Under the pieces are notes generated by a model. It saw nothing but the letters and a program-made list of their open reading frames with translations. It was not told the origin of the DNA and searched no databases. From contig JAITXH010000004.1 in NCBI GenBank assembly GCA_031284845.1, positions 1-25,791 of the forward strand: a DNA stretch of 25,791 bases. Reading direction: 5' to 3'. Below, piece by piece: positions 15,818-23,342 of the stretch. Every line of letters begins with the position of its first letter. Positions within the stretch are counted from its first letter, which is position 1. The DNA comes from Puniceicoccales bacterium. Lineage in GTDB: Bacteria; Verrucomicrobiota; Verrucomicrobiia; Opitutales; UBA953. A program made the translations under genes and the position numbers.

Positions 15818-16796
15818 GGCGGAAAAAGTTATCCAGATTGGGGCGCGATTTGAGCATTCCGATGGCGAAGGCGTCATCCACGAATGCCTGCATCGCCGGA
15901 CGGTTCACCTCGGTGCTGAATGTGATGCGCTTGAATGCGGTGGCGACGAGATCGGGATCGAGCTTTGTCCGGGTGATGCGTTCAAGTCCGCGGTGCAGGC
16001 TGGCGGCGGCTTCGTCCGGGTTTGCCTTTATCCAGGCTGTTAGCTCGGCATGCGCTTTGCTGAAGGCGTCTGCGATTTCGCGGCGCTCGCGCATCGTTTT
16101 TTCACTGGCGACGAGGATGGTCGTGATGTCGCCGGGTTGCTCGAGGACGATTTTGCCATTGTAATCGCGTACGAGGCGCGTGACCCAAGGTTCGACAGTC
16201 CATGCGGCGTCTATGTGTTTTTGGCCGAAGTTCTGGACGAGTTCCGGATTTTGCGAAGGAATAACCTGTGCGTCCCCGCCTGTGGTTAGTATCTTCAGCC
16301 CGCCTTTGATGAGCCATGAGCGGCAGGCCACATCCTGCGTGTTGCCGAATTGAGGCGTGCCGATTTTTTTGCCAACGAAATCTCCGGGGGTGCTGGCATT
16401 GGAGTCGGACTGGACGACCAGAGCACTGCCGCCTTGCGCCGCGCCGACCAACTGGCGGATGTCGCGTCCGCCTGTGTTCGCGTAGGCGTTGAGTGCAGGG
16501 TTTGGCCCCACGTAGGACAATTCGACCGTCCCGATAAGAAGCTGCTCCATGGCGGTCGGGCCGGCATTGAATGCAAACCACTCGACACGCACGCTACCCG
16601 GCAGGCGTTTGGCATACCAGTCGCGCCCTTCGGCTTCCATTTGCCGGGCGATGATAGCCTGCGCATGAGTGATGTTGGGAAAAAAACCAACGCGCAATGG
16701 AGTAACGGATTTTGCTTTGTTGTCGCTGTCGCAACCGACGACTACAGCCAAAAACAAGAGCGCGAGCACCGCAACGGGGGTGATGACATTTTTCAT
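15792..16796 (-). CDS. Lipoprotein substrate-binding protein, SsuA/TauA/NrtA type
   Basis: A 334-residue binding protein. The N-terminal hydrophobic stretch ends in a lipobox VVGC with Cys22 as the lipidated residue, so it is a membrane-anchored lipoprotein. The mature part begins LRVGFFPNITHAQAIIA, the usual first strand of NMT1/THI5-like and sulfonate-binding proteins. It continues with YVGPNPALNAY, GGSALVVQSDS and KKIGTPQFGNTQDVA, as in alkanesulfonate and nitrate binders. I chose the ATG at 16796 because it directly gives the signal peptide; the 46 extra residues of the longer frame come from the leader with its hairpin. First gene of the import operon. Confidence 0.9.
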   Translation of the reverse strand: MKNVITPVAVLALLFLAVVVGCDSDNKAKSVTPLRVGFFPNITHAQAIIARQMEAEGRDWYAKRLPGSVRVEWFAFNAGPTAMEQLLIGTVELSYVGPNPALNAYANTGGRDIRQLVGAAQGGSALVVQSDSNASTPGDFVGKKIGTPQFGNTQDVACRSWLIKGGLKILTTGGDAQVIPSQNPELVQNFGQKHIDAAWTVEPWVTRLVRDYNGKIVLEQPGDITTILVASEKTMRERREIADAFSKAHAELTAWIKANPDEAAASLHRGLERITRTKLDPDLVATAFKRITFSTEVNRPAMQAFVDDAFAIGMLKSRPNLDNFFRHAPTEQHP

Positions 16797-16874
16797 AATT
16801 TTCAGGGATAAATGGATTGCAATATTTTCGGGGCTAATATCTGCACCCCGCATCAATTGCGGCAGAGAAAGCGC

Positions 16875-16910
16875 CACAGGCACAAAACTCAACTCCAAAA
16901 TGTGCCTGTG
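16875..16910. promoter_or_regulatory. Perfect 10-bp inverted repeat in the divergent intergenic region
   Basis: CACAGGCACA (16875-16884) pairs perfectly with TGTGCCTGTG (16901-16910) across 16 nt. It lies 79 bp upstream of the lipoprotein start, within the 258-bp region shared with the Ig protein promoter. It could be an operator or a hairpin in the importer mRNA leader. A direct repeat GCCCCT-N6-GCCCCT at 16969-16986 in the same region is a second candidate regulator site. I cannot match either to a known riboswitch. Confidence 0.45.
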
Positions 16911-17054
16911 CAGGACGGCAGAGGCGGAATACACGAAGTGAAAGAAAAAAGTTGTTTTTTACCGTTTTGCCCCTAGGACTGCCCCTCGCAGATAAATAAA
17001 GTTGTCTGAGGTATCGGCCCTGCCGGTCAAACATCAACTGAAAACTTCTATAAA

Positions 17055-19541
17055 ATGTTCGCCATGAGATATGTAAAATCGCTGATGCAACACTCGTTGC
17101 TTCTTGTCATAGCGGCCTTCGCCTTCGTGTGCGGGGCTGCAACTCTAGGTGCCCAGACGGGCGTTTGGAACTTCACGGGTGCAGTTTCTGAGGGAAGCCT
17201 TTCTCCGCAGAGACTCTTCTCAACCTCAACAGAGGGGACGCTTACTATCGCTAACGCAAGTGGTAACGCTTATCAGGTGACCTATGGTTGGAACGGGCAA
17301 GGTGACACATTTACACTGACTAGAGACGGGGATGTCTGGCGTCAGGATTCCGTTGTGCCCGACGCTTCCTCGCCCTCTCTCAAGCACCACACCCGCGTCA
17401 AACTCGTCCGCGTGGACGATGCGACCTTCCTCTTTTACGTGGCCAAAGCCGTTGTCAACGCTTCCGGCAGCATCCAGTCCCAATACAGCATCATTGGTGT
17501 ATTGACTGCGGATGCACGGCCCGTCGCCGCCACTGCGGGGTGGACGGATAGTTTCTCCTTTAATTCAGCAGATTTTAATTTCAACGGACGGGCCACCGAG
17601 TTGAAATATGAAGATGGCAAGGGCAGCGGAACCATCACATTCGAGTCCGCCCGCAACTACTATAAGATGAAGGGAGGAATTAACTGGGATCGTGGGTATT
17701 ACGACAAAGACGGCGTCTATACCGGTTCCGGTAGCAGCTATGGCGACTATAAGGGCGATATCGGCTGGGTTGCCGTGTCTCCTGTGTTGCTCGCGTTCGA
17801 AGATACCACTGCCGGCGACCTCGTCCGCAATTACACATTTCAGCTCTCCGGAGGGCGTATTGGCTTTGTTGCCGCGTATGTCAGTTATTACGATATCGCT
17901 GGCACGCTCGCAATAGGGACATCCGCCAGCGGCACCACGCCCCCTCCTGACGATGGCGGCACGACTCCTCCTTCCGACGGTGGTGGCACCACGCCTCCTC
18001 CTGATGACGGCGGCGGCACGACTCCTCCCTCTGATGGCGGTGGCACCACGCCTCCTCCTGACGATGGCGGCACGACCCCTCCTAGCGACGGTGGTGGCAC
18101 TACGCCCCCTTCTGATGGCGGCGGCACTACGCCTCCTAGCGACGGTGGTGGCGTTACGCCTCCTTCTGATAGCGGCGGCACGTCCGGCACATGTGGGACC
18201 GGAAGCCATACCGGATGCAAAGGTCCGACGGATTGCCGCGAATGCCGGCTCAGAATCACCACGCAGCCCGTTCCTTCCGTGGCATTGTCTTCTGGCAAAT
18301 CGGCCACGCTGAAAGTTGCTGCTGTTGCGGGTTGCTGCAAAGAATCCGCCAAGTTCGGGTATCAGTGGTATAAAGACGGAGCGGCTATTGGTGGAGCTAC
18401 TAAATCTTCCTACACGATCAAAGCCGCCAAAGGCTCTGATGCGGCAGCGGGTGTCTATTATGTGATCGTATCCAATCTCGCAGGCACCGTCACCAGCGAC
18501 AGTTCTTTTGTTAACGTGTTGGTGTCTCCCGCTATCGCTGTGCAACCCGCATCGCAAAGCGCTTCGGCGGACGACGATGTGGAATTCTCCGTTGGCGCCA
18601 CTGGCACGGATCTCAATTACCAGTGGAAATTTAACGGTAAAGATATTCCAGGTGCCAATGATGCCACGCTTGTCGTTTCGGCGGCGGCAGCGACAGCGGG
18701 TAAATACACTGTAGTCGTGTCGAATGCCGCTGGCAGCATCGCCAGCAAACCTGCTACGCTCAGTGTGCTTACACCTCCGGAGATCGTGAAAGATTTGCCG
18801 GACGATGTGAGTGTGGCGGCAGGCAAAAGCGTCACGCTCTCGGTCAAAGTCACCGGATCTGCGAAACTCACTTACCAGTGGTACAGGGACAATGACGAAC
18901 CCATCGCCAAGGCTACGGGGACAAGCTACCAAGTGAAGGCTGCGAAAAATTCCGATGCCGCCGAAGGTTACTACTATGTGGTGGCCACCAATCCGGTCGG
19001 CGAAGCTGTCAGCAATTATGCGTATGTCAGCGTCCTCATCCCGATTGCCATTACAGAGCAACCAGGGTCGGCCAGCGTTCTTGAGGGTGAAGACGTGACA
19101 TTCCATGTTGCTGCCACAGGGAGTGATCCGATCGAGTACCAGTGGAAATTCAACGGCAAAGACATCGAAGGTGCTGACGATGATACGCTCGTCGTCACGG
19201 CCTCTGCCGCCACCAATGGCAAATATACCGTGGTGGTGTCCAACCCCATCGGCAGTGTCACCAGCAAGCCTGCTACGCTCAAGGTGGACACGACCTCACG
19301 CTCCAAATATGAGGACGAGTATGCCAAATGGGAGAAGAAAGCCAAAGAGCAGTATGAGATCCAAGTGACGGAAGATATCTCCTGCTTGGAGTTGTGCCGC
19401 CAAACTGGAAAGCTCCTGAAAGAATATCAGGAGAAAATGAAGAAGGTGCGCGAGGAAGCCGCTTCGAAGAGGATTTTCATCACGCCTTCGTATTACGAGA
19501 CAGTTGTTCTCGACAGAAGAGGTTGCTGCTGCTGCATATAA
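17055..19541 (+). CDS. Secreted multi-domain Ig-like protein with tetra-Cys C-terminus
   Basis: An 828-residue protein. Residues 1-34 are a signal peptide ending near LGAQTG. Residues about 35-290 are a beta-rich region of unknown family, rich in Ser, Gly, Tyr and Asp. Residues about 293-376 are a nine-unit Thr-Pro-Pro-Asp/Ser-Gly stalk. Residues about 379-397 hold four cysteines (CGTGSHTGCKGPTDCREC). Four Ig-like (I-set-like) domains follow at about 398-492, 493-574, 575-662 and 663-745; each has the YQW and (Y/K)Y-V-V-SN core. Domains 1 and 3, and 2 and 4, are most alike. Residues about 748-812 are charged and helical, probably coiled coil. The last six residues are GCCCCI. A cell-surface or matrix role is inferred. 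A terminator follows. Confidence 0.8.
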   Translation: MFAMRYVKSLMQHSLLLVIAAFAFVCGAATLGAQTGVWNFTGAVSEGSLSPQRLFSTSTEGTLTIANASGNAYQVTYGWNGQGDTFTLTRDGDVWRQDSVVPDASSPSLKHHTRVKLVRVDDATFLFYVAKAVVNASGSIQSQYSIIGVLTADARPVAATAGWTDSFSFNSADFNFNGRATELKYEDGKGSGTITFESARNYYKMKGGINWDRGYYDKDGVYTGSGSSYGDYKGDIGWVAVSPVLLAFEDTTAGDLVRNYTFQLSGGRIGFVAAYVSYYDIAGTLAIGTSASGTTPPPDDGGTTPPSDGGGTTPPPDDGGGTTPPSDGGGTTPPPDDGGTTPPSDGGGTTPPSDGGGTTPPSDGGGVTPPSDSGGTSGTCGTGSHTGCKGPTDCRECRLRITTQPVPSVALSSGKSATLKVAAVAGCCKESAKFGYQWYKDGAAIGGATKSSYTIKAAKGSDAAAGVYYVIVSNLAGTVTSDSSFVNVLVSPAIAVQPASQSASADDDVEFSVGATGTDLNYQWKFNGKDIPGANDATLVVSAAAATAGKYTVVVSNAAGSIASKPATLSVLTPPEIVKDLPDDVSVAAGKSVTLSVKVTGSAKLTYQWYRDNDEPIAKATGTSYQVKAAKNSDAAEGYYYVVATNPVGEAVSNYAYVSVLIPIAITEQPGSASVLEGEDVTFHVAATGSDPIEYQWKFNGKDIEGADDDTLVVTASAATNGKYTVVVSNPIGSVTSKPATLKVDTTSRSKYEDEYAKWEKKAKEQYEIQVTEDISCLELCRQTGKLLKEYQEKMKKVREEAASKRIFITPSYYETVVLDRRGCCCCI
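17931..18180 (+). repeat. Tandem repeat encoding the Thr-Pro-Pro-Asp-Gly stalk
   Basis: Nine units of 27 or 30 bp encode GTTPPPDDG or GTTPPSDGG variants, partly alternating, so a two-unit super-repeat is visible. Third-codon positions vary between units, but blocks remain near-identical, so slippage or unequal exchange could change stalk length between strains. Confidence 0.8.
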
Positions 19542-19577
19542 CTTGAGATGCAAAAGTAAGTTTTCTTATTCGATCTG

Positions 19578-19594
19578 CCTGTGAAATATGCAGG
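19578..19594 (+). other. Small hairpin with TGAAATATG loop, copy 1
   Basis: CCTG-TGAAATATG-CAGG, 37 bp after the Ig gene stop. A copy with the same loop and a compensated stem is at 21171-21187. Confidence 0.3.
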
Positions 19595-19602
19595 TCGAGA
19601 AC

Positions 19603-19646
19603 AAAGGACTGGAGGGCGATTGTCTTCCAGTCCTTTGATTTTTTTT
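19603..19646 (+). terminator. Rho-independent terminator of the Ig-protein gene
   Basis: AAAGGACTGGA (19603-19613) pairs perfectly with TCCAGTCCTTT (19626-19636) around a 12-nt loop. A run of T follows (19639-19646). It should isolate the Ig gene from the CorC-type gene downstream. Confidence 0.85.
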
Positions 19647-19725
19647 GCGGTCGTCTCATGAAAATTCGACCGTAAATTGTGTTTTTCTTGCATCCCTCAC
19701 GCCCTCCGTTAAACCCCGGCGCAAA

Positions 19726-21105
19726 GTGAATGCTTCCACTGTTTTGGGGACGACTATAGAGTTTGTGATTATATTTGCGTTGGTTTTTGCCAACGGTTTC
19801 TTCGTTGCCGCAGAGTTTGCCCTCGTCAAGGTGCGTTCCAGCCAACTCCGCCCTTTGAGTAAAAACGGTGGCTTGCGCGTGCGGCTCGCCATCCGGGCTA
19901 CCGAACATCTTGATGCCGTCCTCTCTGCCACGCAATTTGGGATCACGCTGGCTAGCTTGGCCCTTGGTTGGGTCGGTGAGCCTTTTCTCGCCCGGCGCAT
20001 TGCCCCCGTGCTGGCTTGGTGTGGGGTTACCGACGAAACCGCAGTTTCCTCTTTCGCATTCGGCCTCGCCTTTGCCATCATCACATTTTTCCATATCGTG
20101 CTTGGCGAGCTTGCTCCGAAGTCGCTTGCCATCCAGAGGGCCAAAAGCATCTCCCTCTGGACAGCCGCGCCGCTCATGTTCTTTTACTGGACGCTTTATC
20201 CGTTTATCTGGGCGTTGAACAATACCGCCAATCTGCTTTTGCGCCTCGTCGGGCTTGGCACCACCAATGGACAGCAGCATGAAGGGAATGCCTTCAGCAC
20301 GGATGAGCTTGAATACGTTTTCAGCCGCGCCAGCCACCTGTCCCCCCGCGATGCCCTTGTCAACCGCCTCATGGTGCAGACACTCCGCGTGCGCAATACC
20401 ACTGCACGCCAGATCATGTTACCGCGTGATAAAGTCATCGCACTGTGGCTGGACAAGTCGCTCGAGGAAAATCTGCAAACCGCACGTAAGTCCGGACGTA
20501 GCCGATATCCCGTATGCGAGGGCGAGATGGATAATGTGCGCGGTCTCATCCTCGCCCGCGAATGGCTTTGGCAGATGCAGACATTGGGGGAAAGGTGCGA
20601 ATTCAAGACGCTCATCCGCCCCGTTCTCGACTTTCGCCTCACTACGCCAGTCCCCGTCATGATTGAGCGATTCCGTTCTGCACGCAGCCATTTGGCTGTG
20701 GTTTTGGACGATGAGCACCACCTCGCAGGCATCGTCACCTTCGAAGATGTGCTGGAAGAAATCGTCGGCGATATCCGTGACGAGCTCGACCTCGGGCGCG
20801 GTTACGTGTTTTCGCGCAAGCCCAATTCGATCCTTGTGCATGGCGACATGCCGGTGCGCGAGCTTCAAGCCGAGACGGGTTGGGCCTTTGAAGCCTCGCC
20901 CAACGAAACCGTTGGCAGTTGGATGTTGCGCCACATGGACAACAACAATCCGCGCCGCAACGATTCCGTTACCATCGGCGAGTTCCGGATTACTGCTGAT
21001 GAGGTGTCCGGCGACAACCGCCTCCGCCGCGTTGACATCACGCGCATCGAAGACGGAGACGCTCAGGAGGCTCTCGCGCAGCAAAATCCGGCGAACGCAG
21101 CGTAA
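19726..21105 (+). CDS. CNNM/CBS/CorC-HlyC membrane protein (Mg2+/Co2+ transport-linked)
   Basis: A 459-residue inner-membrane protein. The CNNM/DUF21 domain covers about 8-195 with NGFFVAAEFALVK near the N-terminus and LGELAPKSLAIQRA at about 127-140. Paired CBS domains cover about 220-345, including RQIMLPRDKV, and end in GIVTFEDVLEEIVGDIRDE, the family hallmark. A CorC_HlyC domain closes at about 363-443. Family members are linked to Mg2+/Co2+ efflux; the old name haemolysin is not a proven function. I chose the GTG at 19726, because the longer frame starts with a TTG inside the terminator T-tract. Real start could also be a nearby TTG. Confidence 0.85.
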   Translation: MNASTVLGTTIEFVIIFALVFANGFFVAAEFALVKVRSSQLRPLSKNGGLRVRLAIRATEHLDAVLSATQFGITLASLALGWVGEPFLARRIAPVLAWCGVTDETAVSSFAFGLAFAIITFFHIVLGELAPKSLAIQRAKSISLWTAAPLMFFYWTLYPFIWALNNTANLLLRLVGLGTTNGQQHEGNAFSTDELEYVFSRASHLSPRDALVNRLMVQTLRVRNTTARQIMLPRDKVIALWLDKSLEENLQTARKSGRSRYPVCEGEMDNVRGLILAREWLWQMQTLGERCEFKTLIRPVLDFRLTTPVPVMIERFRSARSHLAVVLDDEHHLAGIVTFEDVLEEIVGDIRDELDLGRGYVFSRKPNSILVHGDMPVRELQAETGWAFEASPNETVGSWMLRHMDNNNPRRNDSVTIGEFRITADEVSGDNRLRRVDITRIEDGDAQEALAQQNPANAA

Positions 21106-21170
21106 TGTGCAGCCGGAACCCTTTTTACTCTTCGCTGTCGTAGCCCGCACGTTTCAGGAGAACTGAAATT

Positions 21171-21187
21171 CCCGTGAAATATGCGGG
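21171..21187 (+). other. Small hairpin with TGAAATATG loop, copy 2
   Basis: CCCG-TGAAATATG-CGGG, 66 bp after the CorC-type gene and 31 bp before the GH97 start. The loop is identical to copy 1 and one stem pair differs with compensation. Confidence 0.3.
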
Positions 21188-21217
21188 GCGAACAGTCAGA
21201 CAAAGAACAACAAAAAC

Positions 21218-23206
21218 ATGAAAAAAATACTCCTCTATATCACAGCCGCCTGTGGTTGCTTCGTGGCATTTGCGGGCCTCGCCTCCGCAAAGCAACTCGA
21301 GTTGGTCTCTCCGGACAATTCCCTGAAAATTTCCGTCAGGTTAGATGATAAAATTTATTACACTATCGCCAACAAAGATGGCGTCCTTCTCTCCGACAAC
21401 ACTGCTCAGCTCAAACTCCGCGGCGAAACACTTGGCGAAAAACCGCAACTCCTCCGCAACGAAAGCACTGCCGTGCGCGGGCAGGAAATCAAGCCCGTCG
21501 TCCCCTTCAAATCCGCCATCGTCAAAAACGACTACAACGGCCTGCTGCTCGACCTCAAAGGCGATTACTCCATCGAATTTCGCGCCTTCGACGACGGCGT
21601 CGCTTACCGCTTCATCACACGCAAAACCGGCAAGATAGATGTCCTCGATGAAGACATCGGCGTCCATTTTCCCGGTAACTACCTCCTCCACTATCAAAAT
21701 CCCGGCAAACGCGGTCTCACCACCTGCTACGAAGAACCTTACTCGCATAAAGACGCCGGGTCCCTCGACTCATGGGCTATACTCCCCATTCTCATAGACA
21801 CCAAAAAAGGCCCAAAAATTCTTTTTTCCGAAGCCGATATTAACGACTACCCCAACGCTTTCTTCAAAAAAGCCGATAGCGTCTCCGTCGCTCTCTCGGC
21901 CTTCTTCCCCCGCGTCCCCACCGCCACAAAGCCTGAAAAAGGACGCTATATCCGCGTCACGCAAACCGCTGACTACATCGCCCGCACCGACGGCACCCGC
22001 GCGTTTCCCTGGCGCTTCTTCATCGTCACCAAAAACGACGGACAACTCCTCGAAAGCACCATCGTCGCCCGCCTTGCCCCCAAGAATGCCATCGCAGACA
22101 CCTCATGGATAAAACCCGGACTCTCCGCTTGGGACTGGATGAACCGCGGTGCCGCATTCCCCGCAAAAACCGGCTTTCAACCCCGCGTCGTCAACACCCT
22201 CAACTGCAAACTCTACATAGACTACGCTGCCCGCAACCACATCCCCTACTACATCATAGACGAAGGTTGGTCAGCCGATCCCGGCCTCCCCCAAAAGACC
22301 AAACCCGTGCTCGATCTTCCCGAAGTCCTCCGCTACGCCAAAGAAAAAGGTGTCGGCATCGTTCTCTGGATCACCTATCTGGGCATCCAGCGCGACTTCG
22401 ATGACGACTCCTACAATCTCTTTGAATACTTCTCCCGCCTCGGCGTTGTTGGCTTCAAGATAGACTTCATGGACCGCAGCGATCAAGAAATCGTCAACTT
22501 CTACGAACGCGCCGCTGCCGAAGCCGCTAAATACAAAATGCTCGTCGAGCTTCACGGTTCTTACAAACCCGTCGGACTTGAATACAAGTATCCCAACATC
22601 CTCTCTTTTGAAGGTGTCCTCGGCATGGAGAATCACCTCAACTGCCGCCCCGACAACAGCCTCTATCTCCCCTTCATTCGCAACGTCGTCGGCCCCATGT
22701 CGTTCACGCCAGGTTCCCTCATCAATGTCCAACCCGAAAAAATCCGTGGCAACTTCAACGGACACTGGCCCATGATCGGCACCCGCGCCCATCACATCGC
22801 CTATTATATCCTCTTTGACAGCGGTCTTCAGATGATAGCCGACAGTCCGCAGCTTTTCGATAAAAACCCCGAAATCGCAGACTTCATCTATGCCACTCCC
22901 GTTACATGGCATGAGACACGCGCCCTTGCTGCCGAAGTCGGGCAATACGCCATTGCAGCCCGACGCCACGGCGACAAATGGTGGCTTGGCGGCATCGCCA
23001 ACAACGCGCAAAAGAACCGCCAATTCGACGTCACACTCGACTTTCTCGCGCCCGGCAAAACTTACACACTCACCGTATTTGAAGATGCCCCCGATGCCGG
23101 TGAGAACGCCGCCCACTACACCCACCGCAAACAAACTGTAAAGCACGGCGATAAATTGCACATCAATCTCGTGCGTAACGGTGGCATTGCCGCCGTGATC
23201 GAGTGA
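21218..23206 (+). CDS. Glycoside hydrolase family 97 (probable retaining alpha-galactosidase type)
   Basis: A 662-residue secreted enzyme. Residues 1-24 are a signal peptide (ending LASAKQ). The three-part GH97 architecture is visible: an N-terminal beta-sandwich to about 295, a TIM-barrel about 296-560 and a C-terminal beta-domain. Barrel motifs include YIDYAARNHIPYYIIDEGWS (333-352) and GFKIDFMDRSDQE (412-424). Asp416 in KIDFMDR is at the position of the nucleophile (Asp415) of the retaining Bacteroides GH97b alpha-galactosidase. SusB-like inverting members lack it. Glu465 and Glu471 are candidates for the acid/base. GH97 enzymes are Ca2+-dependent exo-alpha-glycosidases. No SusCD pair or regulator is nearby, so it is not in a recognisable polysaccharide locus. 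Confidence 0.9.
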   Translation: MKKILLYITAACGCFVAFAGLASAKQLELVSPDNSLKISVRLDDKIYYTIANKDGVLLSDNTAQLKLRGETLGEKPQLLRNESTAVRGQEIKPVVPFKSAIVKNDYNGLLLDLKGDYSIEFRAFDDGVAYRFITRKTGKIDVLDEDIGVHFPGNYLLHYQNPGKRGLTTCYEEPYSHKDAGSLDSWAILPILIDTKKGPKILFSEADINDYPNAFFKKADSVSVALSAFFPRVPTATKPEKGRYIRVTQTADYIARTDGTRAFPWRFFIVTKNDGQLLESTIVARLAPKNAIADTSWIKPGLSAWDWMNRGAAFPAKTGFQPRVVNTLNCKLYIDYAARNHIPYYIIDEGWSADPGLPQKTKPVLDLPEVLRYAKEKGVGIVLWITYLGIQRDFDDDSYNLFEYFSRLGVVGFKIDFMDRSDQEIVNFYERAAAEAAKYKMLVELHGSYKPVGLEYKYPNILSFEGVLGMENHLNCRPDNSLYLPFIRNVVGPMSFTPGSLINVQPEKIRGNFNGHWPMIGTRAHHIAYYILFDSGLQMIADSPQLFDKNPEIADFIYATPVTWHETRALAAEVGQYAIAARRHGDKWWLGGIANNAQKNRQFDVTLDFLAPGKTYTLTVFEDAPDAGENAAHYTHRKQTVKHGDKLHINLVRNGGIAAVIE

Positions 23207-23256
23207 GAGCTGTTTTGCTTCCAAGACATTCTTGGTTACTATCGGCTATCGGGGCA

Positions 23257-23279
23257 GAGGAGGGGAAGGGGACCTCCTC
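23257..23279. terminator. Possible bidirectional hairpin between convergent genes
   Basis: GAGGAGG (23257-23263) pairs with CCTCCTC (23273-23279) in the 136-bp gap between the GH97 and DUF58 3' ends. No T-tract follows on either strand, so it is at best a weak terminator. Confidence 0.3.
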
Positions 23280-23342
23280 TCATGCGTGAGGACGTTCCTC
23301 GTGTTATCCGTTAATCGTTAATTGGTAGTTGGTAAGCATCTA

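Noticed and set aside
16797..16875. SAM or other sulfur-related riboswitch ahead of the importer operon
   Set aside because: Small stems are present (for example GGGG...CCCC near 16840-16855), but I could not match the conserved core of any known riboswitch class.
17931..18180. Possible CRISPR array
   Set aside because: Units are directly adjacent without spacers, in frame, and encode a Pro-rich stalk.
17565..19106. A 513-codon minus-strand frame across the Ig-protein gene
   Set aside because: Arg-rich product with no motif; the plus strand encodes a signal peptide, Ig domains and a following terminator.
21218..23206. C-rich coding strand of the GH97 gene as a sign of recent transfer
   Set aside because: Minus-strand genes nearby show a similar preference for C-ending codons on their coding strand, so it is not clearly atypical.
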